Positions 1 through 8,803 of a stretch of DNA of 64,000 nt are shown piece after piece (the first letter of the stretch is position 1; each line of letters begins with the position of its first letter). The stretch is from NCBI RefSeq assembly GCF_004795055.1, contig NZ_SSBJ01000006.1:186001-250000 (forward strand). The letters are read 5' to 3'. Position numbers and translations under genes: made by a program. The notes under the pieces are model-generated. The model saw only the letters and a program-made list of their open reading frames with translations, was not told where the DNA came from and searched no databases. This DNA comes from Streptomyces sp. A1136 (GTDB lineage Bacteria > Actinomycetota > Actinomycetes > Streptomycetales > Streptomycetaceae).

Positions 1-270
1 TTCCTCGCCCTGGCGCTCGTCCTGCTGACCGGGCCGGGCGTACTGGCCGTGGACCCGGCCGCCGAACTGCTCTCCGCGCAGCAGGCCCTCACCGTGCTCG
101 CGGACGGATTCGACCACGGCCTCGACGGGCGCCAGCGCGCCGAACTGCTGCGCCTGGCGCTGTTGTCGTGCGCGCGCGGTCACATCCGATTGGTCGCGGC
201 CATCGGGGAGGAGACGGCGGGAACCGCCCGCGCCCTCCCGGGCGTCTCGGTGGTAGACCTGGGTCCATGA
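1..270 (+). CDS. 3' end of an unidentified protein (partial)
   Basis: The first 90 codons of frame 1 are open from the window edge to a TGA. The visible part starts with a hydrophobic stretch (FLALALVLLTGPGVLAV), then a soluble region rich in Leu, Ala and Arg that ends VVDLGP. The true start lies outside the window. An internal GTG at 49 could start a short form, but it has no clear ribosome site and would split the hydrophobic stretch. The stop overlaps the next gene's ATG (ATGA), so the two are probably translated together. I do not recognise the family. Confidence 0.55.
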   Translation, partial: FLALALVLLTGPGVLAVDPAAELLSAQQALTVLADGFDHGLDGRQRAELLRLALLSCARGHIRLVAAIGEETAGTARALPGVSVVDLGP

Positions 271-770
271 GCGACACGCACGACACCCGCGACACGCACG
301 GCTCGCAGGACGCCCGGGACGGGAACGACGCCCGGGACGGGAACGACGCCCGGGACGGGAACGACGCCCGGGACGCGCACGACGACCGGAACGGGCACGA
401 CACCGGGGGTGGGAAGGCGGACGAACGGCTCTACCGGCTCCAGCGGCGGCTGGCGGACTTCGCGGCCGCACGCGACTGGGCCGAGTACCACACTCCGAAG
501 AACCTGGCCGTGGCCCTGAGCGTGGAGGCGTCCGAACTGGTCGAGATCTTCCAATGGCTGACGCCGGAGGAGTCGGCGAGGGTCATGGAACGGCCCGGCA
601 CCGCGCACCGGGTGGCCGATGAGGTCGCCGACGTCATGGCGTACCTGCTGCAGTTCTGTGAGGTCCTCGGGGTGGATGTGCTGGACGCGCTCGCCGCGAA
701 GATCGAGAGGAACGAGCTCCGGTTCCCCCGGACGGGTGGTTCGAGCCCGAATCGTCACTCTTCGGAGTGA
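267..770 (+). CDS. MazG-like nucleotide pyrophosphohydrolase
   Basis: A 167-residue protein. Residues about 50-160 match the small MazG-like/dCTP-pyrophosphatase-like family (all-alpha NTP pyrophosphohydrolases that remove non-canonical nucleotides). The metal-binding pattern is visible as EASELVE, followed by DEVADV in the next helix. The preferred start is ATG at 267, which overlaps the preceding stop; an upstream GTG extension lacks family similarity. The first 45 residues are a hydrophilic D/R/H/N-rich tail made by tandem repeats and absent from ordinary family members. Cytoplasmic. The exact nucleotide substrate cannot be told from sequence. Confidence 0.85.
   Translation: MSDTHDTRDTHGSQDARDGNDARDGNDARDGNDARDAHDDRNGHDTGGGKADERLYRLQRRLADFAAARDWAEYHTPKNLAVALSVEASELVEIFQWLTPEESARVMERPGTAHRVADEVADVMAYLLQFCEVLGVDVLDALAAKIERNELRFPRTGGSSPNRHSSE
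309..380 (+). repeat. 18-bp coding minisatellite in the mazG-like gene
   Basis: Three exact copies of GACGCCCGGGACGGGAAC (309-326, 327-344, 345-362) and a fourth with two changes (363-380), followed by a weaker fifth unit (381-398). The unit encodes D-A-R-D-G-N. The length is a multiple of three, so copy-number change keeps the frame and only lengthens the N-terminal tail. Confidence 0.9.
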
Positions 771-893
771 TGGTGTCATCCACAACCATCTTTGTGTCCA
801 CAGATTTCCGAATACCCCTGGCTTTACTGGCTCGTTGCCTTCACTCTGGGTAGTGAGGGAGCGGCGGCATGTCGTGCGGACGGGGGACGGCAT

Positions 894-1379
894 ATGGATG
901 CGGTACGGCTCATCGCGGCCGGCCGGCACGCGCTGGCACAGAGCGGGGCTGCGTGGGACATCGTGGGCGAGGCCTGGCAGGCACAGGCCTTGACGCAGGG
1001 GATCGGGAGCTGGCTGGCGGTCACCGGGCCGCCGGAGCTGAGAGCGGAGGCGCGGGTACTGGGTGAAGCGGGAGGCAGAGGTTGCGGGCTGCTCGACAGT
1101 CCGGCCGTGCGTGGCGGGGGCGGCGTGCCCGACTATCCGCCGAGAGCCGCGCAACTGACCGAAGTGCGGGACGTCCGGCAGGCGTTGCTGGGGCTCCAGG
1201 CGTTGCTCGGCGAGGTCGGCATAGCACTGGTCGGGGTGGCCTGCGCCACCGACGAAGAGGCGCTGTACTGGCAGTGCATAGAGTCGATCGACGCGGCTGA
1301 CGAGTCGAGCGACCGGGTACGGGCCCTCCTGCGCCGCATCAGCGTGCGCGAACGGGGCTCCGCCTCCGGGGTGTCCTGA
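894..1379 (+). CDS. Conserved actinobacterial protein of unknown function (possibly DUF6099)
   Basis: A 161-residue soluble protein starting MDAVRLIAAGRHALAQS, mostly alpha-helical by composition, with no signal or membrane segment. The start is ATG at 894 after GGGGGA at 882-887; the upstream in-frame GTG at 792 would add an unlike, Cys-rich stretch. The overall pattern (a helical N-terminus, a GLQALLGEVGIALVGVA helix and a short acidic/arginine tail) recalls a Streptomyces-restricted family I associate with DUF6099, but that name is from memory. No catalytic motif is visible. It follows the mazG-like gene by 123 nt and may be transcribed separately. Confidence 0.7.
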   Translation: MDAVRLIAAGRHALAQSGAAWDIVGEAWQAQALTQGIGSWLAVTGPPELRAEARVLGEAGGRGCGLLDSPAVRGGGGVPDYPPRAAQLTEVRDVRQALLGLQALLGEVGIALVGVACATDEEALYWQCIESIDAADESSDRVRALLRRISVRERGSASGVS

Positions 1380-1457
1380 GGCACCGGGCGGGGCCGTACG
1401 GTCCGCACCGCGGACAGGATGCGGGCCGCCGGCGCCGCGGCGGGTCGGTGATACCGC

Positions 1458-1805
1458 TCAGGCGGACCGGGGCGGGGCGCCGTCGCCGTCCGGGGCCGGC
1501 CCGTTCCGCGTCGTTTCGTTCCGCATCGCGTCGCTTCGCGTCGGGCCGACGGCGGCCGGCGAGGTGCTTGAGAGGGTGCGGTCCGTGGAGGACAGGAGGT
1601 CGGCGTCCAGCCGGGACAGGTCGGCGTTCAAGGCCGCCAACAACTCCTCCATCTGCTGGAGCAGTCCCTTCGGCGCGCCGCCTTCCGGCGCGGGCGCGGC
1701 GGGGTCGCGGGGGTCCGGGGCGGCTGCCGGGTCGTGCGCCGCCTGTCCGGTCCGGCCGGTCGGTGTGTGCTGTCGGCGGGTCTCCGGCACGGCCTCGTGG
1801 TACAT
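1458..1805 (-). CDS. Small hypothetical protein
   Basis: A 115-residue ORF starting MYHEAVPETRRQ. It has an excellent GAGGAGG ribosome site (complement of 1811-1817) five bases before the ATG, which is the main argument that it is real. The N-terminal half is Pro/Ala/Gly-rich and probably disordered. Residues about 50-75 form a predicted amphipathic helix (LLQQMEELLAALNADL) that could self-associate. The C-terminus is polar and low in complexity. No known domain. It sits alone between two plus-strand genes; its promoter would lie in 1818-2008, upstream of and divergent from the LLM oxidoreductase. Confidence 0.55.
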   Translation of the reverse strand: MYHEAVPETRRQHTPTGRTGQAAHDPAAAPDPRDPAAPAPEGGAPKGLLQQMEELLAALNADLSRLDADLLSSTDRTLSSTSPAAVGPTRSDAMRNETTRNGPAPDGDGAPPRSA

Positions 1806-2008
1806 GGCGGCCTCCTCGGCCCTTGGCCCTTCCCGGGGGAAGGGGGCGGTGGACGCGCCGGACGGGGGCCGCCGGCGCGCGGGCCGGGGCGGTCCGGCTC
1901 CGTCCGAGCCAACGATCACCCTCCGGGCCGGTCACCGGCGCGGCGCGCCGGGGGCCTCCGGGCGGCGCGGATTCACCCGGCAGCGGCGGGCGGGGCAGGA
2001 TAGGGGGC

Positions 2009-2932
2009 ATGGATCTTCGCATTTTCACCGAGCCGCAGCAGGGCGCGAGCTACGAGACCCTCCTGCGGGTCGCCCGGGCCACCGAGGAGCTCGGGTTCGA
2101 CGCGTTCTTCCGCTCCGACCACTACCTTCGGATGGGGTCCGCCGACGGGCTGCCCGGTCCCACCGACGCCTGGATCACCCTCGCCGGCCTGGCCCGCGAG
2201 ACCAAGCGCATCCGGCTGGGCACGCTGATGACGGCCGGTACCTTCCGGTGGCCGGGGGTGCTCGCCATCCAGGTGGCGCAGGTCGATCAGATGTCGGGTG
2301 GCCGGGTTGAACTCGGGCTCGGCGCGGGCTGGTTCGAGGAGGAACACAAGGCGTACGGCATCCCGTTCCCCGCGGACCGGATGGCCCGCCTGGAGGAACA
2401 GCTCGCGATCGTCACCGGTCTGTGGGCCACCGAGCCGGGCGCCACCTTCGACTACGCGGGCGCGCACTACCAGGTGGAGAACTCCCCGGCGCTGCCCAAG
2501 CCCGCCCAGGCCAAGGTGCCGGTCCTCATCGGCGGCCACGGCGCGAAGCGCACCCCGCGCCTCGCGGCCCGGTATGCGGACGAGTTCAACATGCCGTTCG
2601 CGTCGATCGCGGACAGCGAGCGGCAGTTCGGTCGGGTCCGCGAGGCCGCCCGGGAAGCCGGCCGCGCGCCCGAGGACCTCGTCTACTCCAACGCCCTCGT
2701 GGTCTGCGTCGGCAAGGACGACGCCGAGGTGGCCCGCCGGGCCGCCGCCATCGGTCGTGACGTGGACGAACTCAAGGCCAACGGGCTGGCCGGTTCCCCC
2801 GCCGAGGTGGTGGAGAAGCTCGGCGCGTACGGAGCCATCGGCTCCTCCCGCGCCTACCTCCAGCTCCTGGACCTCCACGACCTCGACCACCTGGAGCTGA
2901 TCTCCTCCCAGGTGCTGTCCCAGCTCGACTAG
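2009..2932 (+). CDS. LLM-class F420-dependent oxidoreductase
   Basis: A 307-residue luciferase-like monooxygenase-fold protein (starts MDLRIFTEPQQG). Family features are the early GFDAFFRSDHY segment, the RIRLGTLMTAGTFRWPGVLA barrel strand, the DQMSGGRVELGLGAGWFEEEH motif typical of the TIGR03560-like F420 group, and KVPVLIGGHGAKRT. The start ATG follows a purine run (GGATAGGGGGC). These enzymes use reduced F420, or sometimes FMN, for hydride transfer; the substrate is unknown. The next gene starts 13 nt after the stop, with AGAGGAG in between, so the two are very likely one operon. Confidence 0.9.
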   Translation: MDLRIFTEPQQGASYETLLRVARATEELGFDAFFRSDHYLRMGSADGLPGPTDAWITLAGLARETKRIRLGTLMTAGTFRWPGVLAIQVAQVDQMSGGRVELGLGAGWFEEEHKAYGIPFPADRMARLEEQLAIVTGLWATEPGATFDYAGAHYQVENSPALPKPAQAKVPVLIGGHGAKRTPRLAARYADEFNMPFASIADSERQFGRVREAAREAGRAPEDLVYSNALVVCVGKDDAEVARRAAAIGRDVDELKANGLAGSPAEVVEKLGAYGAIGSSRAYLQLLDLHDLDHLELISSQVLSQLD

Positions 2933-2945
2933 AGGAGCCTCGCCC

Positions 2946-3824
2946 ATGGCCCGCGCGTCCGGCCCGCTCGCCGAAGCACTCGCCCGCAGGGCCGTGCTCC
3001 TGGACGGCGGCCTCAGCAACCAGCTCGTCGCCCAGGGCTGCGACCTGTCCGGCGGCCTCTGGACGGGCCGGGTGCTCGCCGAGCGGCCGGACCAGGTCGA
3101 GGCGGCCCACACCGCCTACGCGCGGGCCGGCGCGGAGGTGCTCATCACCGCGAGCTACCAGATCGGGTACGGGGCGCCCGAGGCCGAGGTACTGCTGCGC
3201 CGCGGCGTCGCCCTGGCCGACCGCGCGGCCCGGGCGGCGGACCACGAGGTCTGGGTGGCCGCCTCGGTGGGCCCGTACGGGGCGGTGCTGGCGGACGGCT
3301 CCGAGTACCGGGGCGGGTACGGGCTCGGCGTCGCGGCGCTGGCCGACTTCCACCGCCCCCGGATCGAGACGCTCGTGGAGGCGGGGCCCGACGTCCTGGC
3401 GCTGGAGACCGTCCCGGACACCATAGAGGCGGAGGCCCTGCTCGGCGTGCTCGCCGGGTCGGGGGTGCCCGTCTGGCTGAGCTACACGGTGGCCGGCGGC
3501 CGTACCCGGGCCGGCCAGCCCCTCGCGGAAGCCTTCGCCCTGGCGGCGCAGGCGCCGGAGGTCATCGCGCTCGGAGTCAACTGTTGCGATCCCCAGGACG
3601 TGGGGCCCGCCCTGGAAGCGGCCGCCTCCGTCACCCGTAAGCCGTTGCTGGCCTACCCCAACGACGGTTCGATCTGGGACGCGGCCGGCGGACGGTGGCA
3701 CTCCCCGCCGACTCCGCCGGTCTGGGACGTCCCCGCCTGGCGCTCCATCGGCGCCCGCCTCCTCGGCGGCTGCTGCCGCATCGACCCCCCTGCCATCGCC
3801 GCCCTCGGCGCCCGCCTGTCCTGA
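2946..3824 (+). CDS. mmuM: Homocysteine S-methyltransferase
   Basis: A 292-residue TIM-barrel enzyme that transfers the methyl group of S-methylmethionine (or AdoMet) to homocysteine, giving methionine. The zinc-binding cysteines are in place: Cys213 in GVNCC and Cys276-Cys277 in GGCC near the C-terminus. The N-terminal LLDGGLSNQL matches the family's DGG(M/L)-T/S-L element, and ASYQ and ETVPD are also typical. Full length, cytoplasmic. It follows the LLM oxidoreductase by 13 nt. Its 3' end is 4 nt from the convergent kinase-like gene. Confidence 0.9.
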   Translation: MARASGPLAEALARRAVLLDGGLSNQLVAQGCDLSGGLWTGRVLAERPDQVEAAHTAYARAGAEVLITASYQIGYGAPEAEVLLRRGVALADRAARAADHEVWVAASVGPYGAVLADGSEYRGGYGLGVAALADFHRPRIETLVEAGPDVLALETVPDTIEAEALLGVLAGSGVPVWLSYTVAGGRTRAGQPLAEAFALAAQAPEVIALGVNCCDPQDVGPALEAAASVTRKPLLAYPNDGSIWDAAGGRWHSPPTPPVWDVPAWRSIGARLLGGCCRIDPPAIAALGARLS

Positions 3825-3828
3825 GGCT

Positions 3829-4650
3829 TCACGCGGCCCCGGTGGCCACCCGCCACGCGTCGACGAGGGCGCCCACGGAGGGGAACCGTCGCTCCGGCGC
3901 GCCGGCGGTCGCCCGCCCGATGACCTCCAGCTGTTCGGGATTCCCGCGCCACCGCCTCTCCTCGTCGCCGGCGTCCAGCAGCAGACGGAGCGTCCGGCCG
4001 AGGGTGAACACGGTGGCGCGGGTGTCGATCAGCGATCCGCGCACGAGTTGCTCCGGAGCCATGTAGCGGGTCGACCCGGGCAGCCGGTCCGCGTCGAGGA
4101 CGAAAGGACCGGGCCGGTACTCGTCCAGGTCGCACAGCACCATGCGGTGCAGGTCGAAGTCGTACAGCAGGCATCCGTCGTAGAGGTCGACCGCGACGAA
4201 GCCGGCCTCCTCGACGGCCACATGGGCCCGGAGGACGGATTCCAGCGCGGCATGGACGAGAGGAAGCGGCCGGGCCCGAAACCGTGCCATCGGGCTGCCG
4301 GGAACGGCCCGACCCCCTCGGTGTGAGCGGGTCGGGTGGTAGAGCACCTCGCCGCTCACCCAGGGGTAGACCAGGACGAGGCGTTCGTCCGTGGTGAAGG
4401 TGTGGACCAGGGGAACGACGGCCGGGTGCGCCACCTTCCGGTGGAACGACGCCGCGCGGCGCAGGGAAGAGGTCCCCTCCGCGGTGGCGGCGGTCTTCAC
4501 GAACCAACGCCGGCCCGAGGCCAGGAGTCCGTAGGAGACGCAGCCGGAGTCCTGCTCGTCGAACCGTCTGAACACGGTGCCCAACCGGTCGAGGAGCGCT
4601 TCGGGTTCCGCGGCGTGCGTGACGTTCCGGAACGGGTGTGTCGTCATCAC
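3829..4650 (-). CDS. Protein-kinase-fold protein with degenerate active site
   Basis: A 273-residue cytoplasmic protein resembling Ser/Thr kinases. The ATP lysine is seen in WFVKTAA and an APEQ activation-segment motif in RYMAPEQL. The catalytic-loop HRD is replaced by AVDLYDG and the DFG by DLD (LCDLDEY). This VDxYDG/DLD pattern recurs in a group of Streptomyces kinase-like proteins, so the aspartates may still work, but activity is uncertain. No membrane anchor or PASTA domain, unlike PknB-type receptors. Two ATGs in a row open the gene (MMTTHP). The 212 bases upstream (4651-4862), shared with the divergent secreted-protein gene, show no clear operator. Confidence 0.75.
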   Translation of the reverse strand: MMTTHPFRNVTHAAEPEALLDRLGTVFRRFDEQDSGCVSYGLLASGRRWFVKTAATAEGTSSLRRAASFHRKVAHPAVVPLVHTFTTDERLVLVYPWVSGEVLYHPTRSHRGGRAVPGSPMARFRARPLPLVHAALESVLRAHVAVEEAGFVAVDLYDGCLLYDFDLHRMVLCDLDEYRPGPFVLDADRLPGSTRYMAPEQLVRGSLIDTRATVFTLGRTLRLLLDAGDEERRWRGNPEQLEVIGRATAGAPERRFPSVGALVDAWRVATGAA

Positions 4651-4862
4651 GGGAATGATCTCAGCCCGTCGGCGGGGACGCGGCGCTCCTGACGCGACCG
4701 CGGCGCCGGCCCGGGACCGAAGCGTAAAGGCACCGCCGCCGTAGGGCCGCTAATTAGGTCGTATGGGGGAACTTTCCCCGAGAACTCCGGGAAACCCACC
4801 GGCGGGATCGTTCATCCAGGGCAGCGGAATGTCCGCGACCCTGGAAGGACGGAACGTCACCT

Positions 4863-5366
4863 ATGAAGATGACCGCGCGCGGAAGCATTGCGGCGCTCAT
4901 GACCTGTATGGCCGCGGCCGGCGCGGCCTCCCCGGCCGTGGCCGACTCGGTTCCGGTGGGTGTCCCGCTGGACGCCGTGAAGACCACGCTGGGCGTGGAC
5001 ACCCCGCGCGTGGCCACCGGGGTGCCGGTGCCGGTCGTCGGCGCGCCCGAGGCGCCGCGCTTCCACAGCGGGGACCTGCTCCCCACCCCACTCCTGCCGG
5101 TGGTCCCGATCGGCACGGACCTCGGTCACACCCTCGTCACCTCCCCGGTGCCGAACCCGGCGGGCAGCCCCGAGACGGACGGCGAGGGTTCGCTGGACGC
5201 CCCGGAGACCCGGATGCTCGCCCGCACCCCCGGGGCGATCGTCGGCGCCCCGCTGTCCATGCCGGACGGCGGCAACTTCGGTATCCCCAACATCGTCACG
5301 CCCAAGCTGGGGCTGAGCGCCCCGGAGCTCGTCGGCACCCCGACGGCACTTCTCGGCCTGCGCTGA
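4863..5366 (+). CDS. Small secreted protein
   Basis: A 167-residue protein with a clear Sec signal peptide ([27 protein letters not shown], cleavage after ADS or AVA). The mature part is rich in Pro, Val, Gly and Leu with repeating [17 protein letters not shown] segments, and has no Cys and no catalytic motif. A GGAAGG ribosome site precedes the ATG. Short Pro/Val/Gly-rich exported proteins of this kind are common in Streptomyces and most have no assigned role. It is 65 nt upstream of arginine deiminase but has no evident link to arginine metabolism. Confidence 0.75.
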   Translation: MKMTARGSIAALMTCMAAAGAASPAVADSVPVGVPLDAVKTTLGVDTPRVATGVPVPVVGAPEAPRFHSGDLLPTPLLPVVPIGTDLGHTLVTSPVPNPAGSPETDGEGSLDAPETRMLARTPGAIVGAPLSMPDGGNFGIPNIVTPKLGLSAPELVGTPTALLGLR

Positions 5367-5431
5367 GCACCCCGCGGACAAGGCCCGGCCGACCCCGGGT
5401 CAAGGCCGTCCGGTCTGGGAACGTGTACGGC

Positions 5432-6658
5432 ATGGGATTCCATGTCGACTCCGAGACCGGGCGGCTGCGCCGCGTCATCCTCCACCGGCCCGACTTGGAG
5501 CTGAAGCGGCTCACTCCAAGCAACAAGGACGCCCTCCTCTTCGACGACGTGCTGTGGGTGCGCCGCGCCCGCCAGGAGCACGACGGGTTCGCGGACGTGC
5601 TGCGCGACCGGGGCGTCGAGGTCCACCTCTTCGGCGACCTGCTCCGCGAGGCCCTGGAGATCCCGGAGGCGAGACACCTCGTCCTGGACCGGGTCTTCCA
5701 CGAGAAGGAGTACGGCCCCCTCGCCACCGACCACCTGCGGCAGGTCTTCGACGGCCTGACCTCCGACCGGCTGGCGGAGGCGCTGGTCGGCGGCATGACC
5801 AAACGTGAGTTCCTGGAGCGGCACGCCGAACCGGTCTCGGTCCGCTTCCACGCGCTGGAGCTGGACGACTTCCTCCTCCAGCCGCTGCCCAACCACCTGT
5901 TCACACGGGACACCAGCGCCTGGATCTACGACGGAGTCTCCATCAACGCCATGCGCTGGCCGGCCCGGCAGCGCGAGACCGTGCACTTCGAGGCGATCTA
6001 CAAGCACCACCCCGTGTTCACGTCGTCCGGGGCCTTCCACTACTGGTCGCAGGGCCTGGCCGACTACCCGTCCACCATCGAGGGCGGCGACCTGCTGGTC
6101 ATCGGCAACGGCGCGGTGTTGATCGGGATGAGCGAGCGCACGACCCCGCAGGCGGTGGAGATGTTGGCGCGGGGGCTGTTCGCGGCCGGGTCCGCGACAA
6201 GCATCGTGGCGCTGGACATGCCCAAGCGTCGGGCCTTCATGCACCTGGACACGGTGATGACGATGGTGGACGGAGATACGTTCACTCAGTACGCCGGCCT
6301 GGGCATGCTGCGCTCCTACACGATCGAGCCGGGCGCCGGCGCGAGCGAGCTGAAGGTGACCGACCATCCGCCGGAGCACATGCACCGGGCCATCGCCGCG
6401 GCCCTCGGGCTGGGCGGCATCCGGGTGCTCACCGCCACCCAGGACGTGCACTCGGCGGAGCGCGAGCAGTGGGACGACGGCTGCAACGTGCTGGCGGTCG
6501 AGCCGGGCGTGGTCGTCGCCTACGAGCGGAACGTCACCACCAACACCCACCTGCGCAAGGAGGGCATCGAGGTGATCGAGATCCCGGGCAGCGAACTGGG
6601 TCGGGGGCGGGGCGGCCCCCGGTGCATGAGTTGCCCGGTGGAGCGGGACGCCGTCTGA
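5432..6658 (+). CDS. arcA: Arginine deiminase
   Basis: A 408-residue enzyme converting L-arginine to citrulline and ammonia, the first step of the ADI pathway. Typical elements are [20 protein letters not shown] at the start, [12 protein letters not shown], the substrate-binding IEGGDLL, the catalytic-His segment [12 protein letters not shown], and the nucleophile Cys398 in [13 protein letters not shown]. Full length compared with the Pseudomonas enzyme (about 418). The start ATG at 5432 gives the family-typical N-terminus; longer in-frame versions lack similarity. Downstream lies ornithine carbamoyltransferase; arcC (carbamate kinase) and an antiporter are not present, so ATP recovery would need genes elsewhere. 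Confidence 0.95.
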   Translation: MGFHVDSETGRLRRVILHRPDLELKRLTPSNKDALLFDDVLWVRRARQEHDGFADVLRDRGVEVHLFGDLLREALEIPEARHLVLDRVFHEKEYGPLATDHLRQVFDGLTSDRLAEALVGGMTKREFLERHAEPVSVRFHALELDDFLLQPLPNHLFTRDTSAWIYDGVSINAMRWPARQRETVHFEAIYKHHPVFTSSGAFHYWSQGLADYPSTIEGGDLLVIGNGAVLIGMSERTTPQAVEMLARGLFAAGSATSIVALDMPKRRAFMHLDTVMTMVDGDTFTQYAGLGMLRSYTIEPGAGASELKVTDHPPEHMHRAIAAALGLGGIRVLTATQDVHSAEREQWDDGCNVLAVEPGVVVAYERNVTTNTHLRKEGIEVIEIPGSELGRGRGGPRCMSCPVERDAV

Positions 6659-6737
6659 CCCGGGGCCGGGGGGCGGGGGTGCGCGGCCACATGCGGGGGA
6701 TACGAGGGGGACCGCGGACGGGGAACGCCCGGGGGGT

Positions 6738-6753
6738 CTGTATATCAATACAG
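6738..6753. promoter_or_regulatory. Palindromic operator candidate between arcA and argF
   Basis: CTGTAT-ATCA-ATACAG is a perfect 6-bp inverted repeat with a 4-bp centre, in an AT-rich island that stands out from the surrounding DNA. A TATAGA hexamer at 6761-6766 is a candidate -10, so a bound protein would cover the -35 region. It may be an arginine-responsive (ArgR-type) or other repressor site; the sequence is not a close ARG box. Confidence 0.5.
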
Positions 6754-6806
6754 TGGGTCGTATAGACTTCCATCATCCCCTGTCAGCGTCACCCTGGAGC
6801 GTCCCC

Positions 6807-7829
6807 ATGGCCACCGACCTCGTCGGCCGCAGTTTCCTCAAGGAGCTCGACTTCACCGCCGCCGAGTTCCGCGGTCTGATCGAGCTCGCCGCCGCCCTCA
6901 AGGCCGCCAAGAAGAACGGCACCGAGCAGCAGTACCTCCGGGGCCGCAACATCGCGCTGATCTTCGAGAAGACCTCCACGCGCACCCGCTGCGCCTTCGA
7001 GGTCGCCGCCGCCGACCAGGGCGCCCACACCACCTACCTCGACCCCTCCGGCTCCCAGATGGGCCACAAGGAGTCGGTCCGCGACACCGCCCGTGTCCTC
7101 GGCCGGATGTTCGACGGGATCGAGTACCGCGGTGACAGTCAGGCCGCCGTCGAGGAGCTCGCCGCGCACGCGGGCGTGCCCGTCTTCAACGGCCTCACCG
7201 ACGACTGGCACCCCACCCAGATGCTGGCCGACCTGCTCACCATGACCGAGCACTGCGACCGCCCGCTGGAGCGGATCGCGTTCGCCTACCTCGGCGACGC
7301 CCGCTTCAACATGGGCAACTCCTACCTGGTGACCGGCGCCCTGCTGGGCATGGACGTACGGATCGTCGCGCCCCGCGCCTACTGGCCGGCCGGGTCGGTG
7401 GTGTCCGCGGCACGCGTCCTGGCCGAGCGGAGCGGCGCCCGGATCACCCTGACCGAGGACATCGCCGAGGGCGTCGCCCGGGCCGACTTCGTCATCACCG
7501 ACATCTGGGTCTCCATGGGCGAGCCCAAGGAGGTCTGGGACGAGCGCATCCGGGTGCTGTCCCCGTACGCGGTGACCATGGACGTGCTGCGCGCGACCGA
7601 CAACCCGGACGTGAAGTTCATGCACTGCCTGCCCGCCTTCCACGACCTCGGCACGCAGGTGGCCCGCGACATCCACGCCCGGCACGGCCTGGAGTCCCTG
7701 GAGGTGACGGACGAGGTGTTCGAGTCGGCGCACTCCGTCGTCTTCGACGAGGCCGAGAACCGGCTGCACACCATCAAGGCCGTCCTCGTGGCGACCCTCG
7801 CGGCGCCGGACGCGGGCCTGCCCGCATAG
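6807..7829 (+). CDS. argF: Ornithine carbamoyltransferase
   Basis: A 340-residue enzyme for ornithine + carbamoyl phosphate <-> citrulline. The carbamoyl-phosphate loop [28 protein letters not shown], the ornithine-binding NMGNSYLV region and the MHCLPAFHD loop with the active Cys are all present. The start ATG at 6807 has GGAG at 6796-6799. Placement right behind arginine deiminase suggests the catabolic direction (citrulline phosphorolysis), but sequence alone cannot separate anabolic from catabolic forms. The gene has its own palindrome-containing promoter region and ends in a strong terminator. Confidence 0.95.
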   Translation: MATDLVGRSFLKELDFTAAEFRGLIELAAALKAAKKNGTEQQYLRGRNIALIFEKTSTRTRCAFEVAAADQGAHTTYLDPSGSQMGHKESVRDTARVLGRMFDGIEYRGDSQAAVEELAAHAGVPVFNGLTDDWHPTQMLADLLTMTEHCDRPLERIAFAYLGDARFNMGNSYLVTGALLGMDVRIVAPRAYWPAGSVVSAARVLAERSGARITLTEDIAEGVARADFVITDIWVSMGEPKEVWDERIRVLSPYAVTMDVLRATDNPDVKFMHCLPAFHDLGTQVARDIHARHGLESLEVTDEVFESAHSVVFDEAENRLHTIKAVLVATLAAPDAGLPA

Positions 7830-7847
7830 TCATACGCCGATCCTCGA

Positions 7848-7875
7848 CGGGGCCGGTCCGGCGGGACCGGCCCCG
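7848..7875 (+). terminator. Intrinsic terminator after argF
   Basis: A perfect 12-bp stem (CGGGGCCGGTCC / GGACCGGCCCCG) with a GGCG loop, followed by TTGTCGT. It begins 18 nt after the argF stop and separates the arginine genes from the aromatic-CoA operon. Confidence 0.8.
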
Positions 7876-7933
7876 TTGTCGTGCCGCCGCGCTCCCGACC
7901 CCGCCGGAGTATCGGAACCGCGCATAGCGTTTC

Positions 7934-7962
7934 TGTGACGGCAGTCACGAGCCGGTGATACC
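7934..7962 (+). promoter_or_regulatory. Promoter and operator of the aryl-CoA operon
   Basis: GTGAC-GGCA-GTCAC (7935-7948) is a perfect inverted repeat. TGTGAC (7934-7939) as -35, a 17-bp spacer and GATACC (7957-7962) as -10 make a plausible promoter, which would place the transcript start about 3 nt before the GTG at 7972. The same core, GTGACGGCAGTCA, recurs at 14450-14462 in the other promoter region of this cluster. A PaaX-family repressor gene lies in the cluster and is the obvious candidate to bind here. Confidence 0.6.
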
Positions 7963-7971
7963 GTCGTTTCC

Positions 7972-8799
7972 GTGAGCCCCTTCATCGGTTCCACCCCAGC
8001 GACCGAACGGTGGCGCCACCTCCGGGTGACCCGGCAGGACGGCGTGGCCACCGTCACCCTCGACCGACCCGGGAAGCTGAACGCGCTCACCTTCGGCGCC
8101 TACGCCGACCTGCGCGATCTGCTCGCCGAACTCTCCCGCGAACGTTCCGTGCGCGCCCTGGTGCTGGGCGGCGAGGGACGCGGCTTCTGCTCCGGCGGAG
8201 ACGTGGACGAGATCATCGGCGCCACCCTGGCCATGGACACCGCCCAGCTCCTCGACTTCAACCGGATGACCGGCCAGGTGGTCCGGGCCGTCCGCGAATG
8301 CCCCTTCCCCGTCATCGCCGCGGTCCACGGGGTGGCCGCCGGGGCCGGGGCCGTCCTCGCGCTCGCCGCCGACTTCCGCATCGCCGACCCCACCGCCCGC
8401 TTCGCCTTCCTCTTCACCCGGGTCGGCCTCTCCGGCGGCGACATGGGCGCCGCCTACCTGCTGCCCCGGGTCGTGGGCCTCGGGCACGCCACCCGGCTGC
8501 TGATGCTCGGAGAGCCCGTACGCGCGCCCGAGGCGGAGCGGATCGGCCTGCTCAGCGAGATCACCGAGGAGGGCAAGGCCCACACCCGGGCCGCCGAGTT
8601 GGCCGCGCACCTGGCCGCCGGACCCGCCCTCGCCTACGCGCAGACCAAGGCACTGCTCACCGCCGAGCTGGACATGCCGCTGGCCGCCTCCGTCGAGCTC
8701 GACGCCAACACGCAGGCGCTGCTGATGCACGGCACGGACTACGCCGAGTTCCACGCCGCCTTCACCGGGAAGCGGCCGCCGGAGTGGAAGGGCAGGTAG
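7972..8799 (+). CDS. Enoyl-CoA hydratase/isomerase family protein
   Basis: A 275-residue crotonase-fold protein. The CoA- and oxyanion-hole segments are GEGRGFCSGGDVDEI and HGVAAGAGAVLALAADFRIA. In the catalytic-Glu region the sequence reads FTRVGLSGGDMGAAYLLPR, so one of the two usual hydratase glutamates appears replaced. That leaves open hydratase, isomerase or ring hydrolase chemistry. The GTG start lies almost at the predicted transcript start, so the mRNA may be nearly leaderless. The next gene begins 4 nt after the stop. In this context it should act on the CoA thioester made by the downstream monooxygenase/reductase, in a beta-oxidation-like sequence. Confidence 0.85.
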   Translation: MSPFIGSTPATERWRHLRVTRQDGVATVTLDRPGKLNALTFGAYADLRDLLAELSRERSVRALVLGGEGRGFCSGGDVDEIIGATLAMDTAQLLDFNRMTGQVVRAVRECPFPVIAAVHGVAAGAGAVLALAADFRIADPTARFAFLFTRVGLSGGDMGAAYLLPRVVGLGHATRLLMLGEPVRAPEAERIGLLSEITEEGKAHTRAAELAAHLAAGPALAYAQTKALLTAELDMPLAASVELDANTQALLMHGTDYAEFHAAFTGKRPPEWKGR

Positions 8800-8803
8800 C
8801 GCC

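Noticed and set aside
309..398. Short repeats that might be read as a CRISPR array
   Set aside because: The 18-bp units are directly adjacent with no spacers, and lie inside a coding frame.
7935..7948. A GntR regulon site before the aryl-CoA operon
   Set aside because: GTGACGGCAGTCAC has a different core (GGCA, outer GTGAC/GTCAC) and its twin lies in the aryl-CoA cluster, so PaaX is the better candidate.
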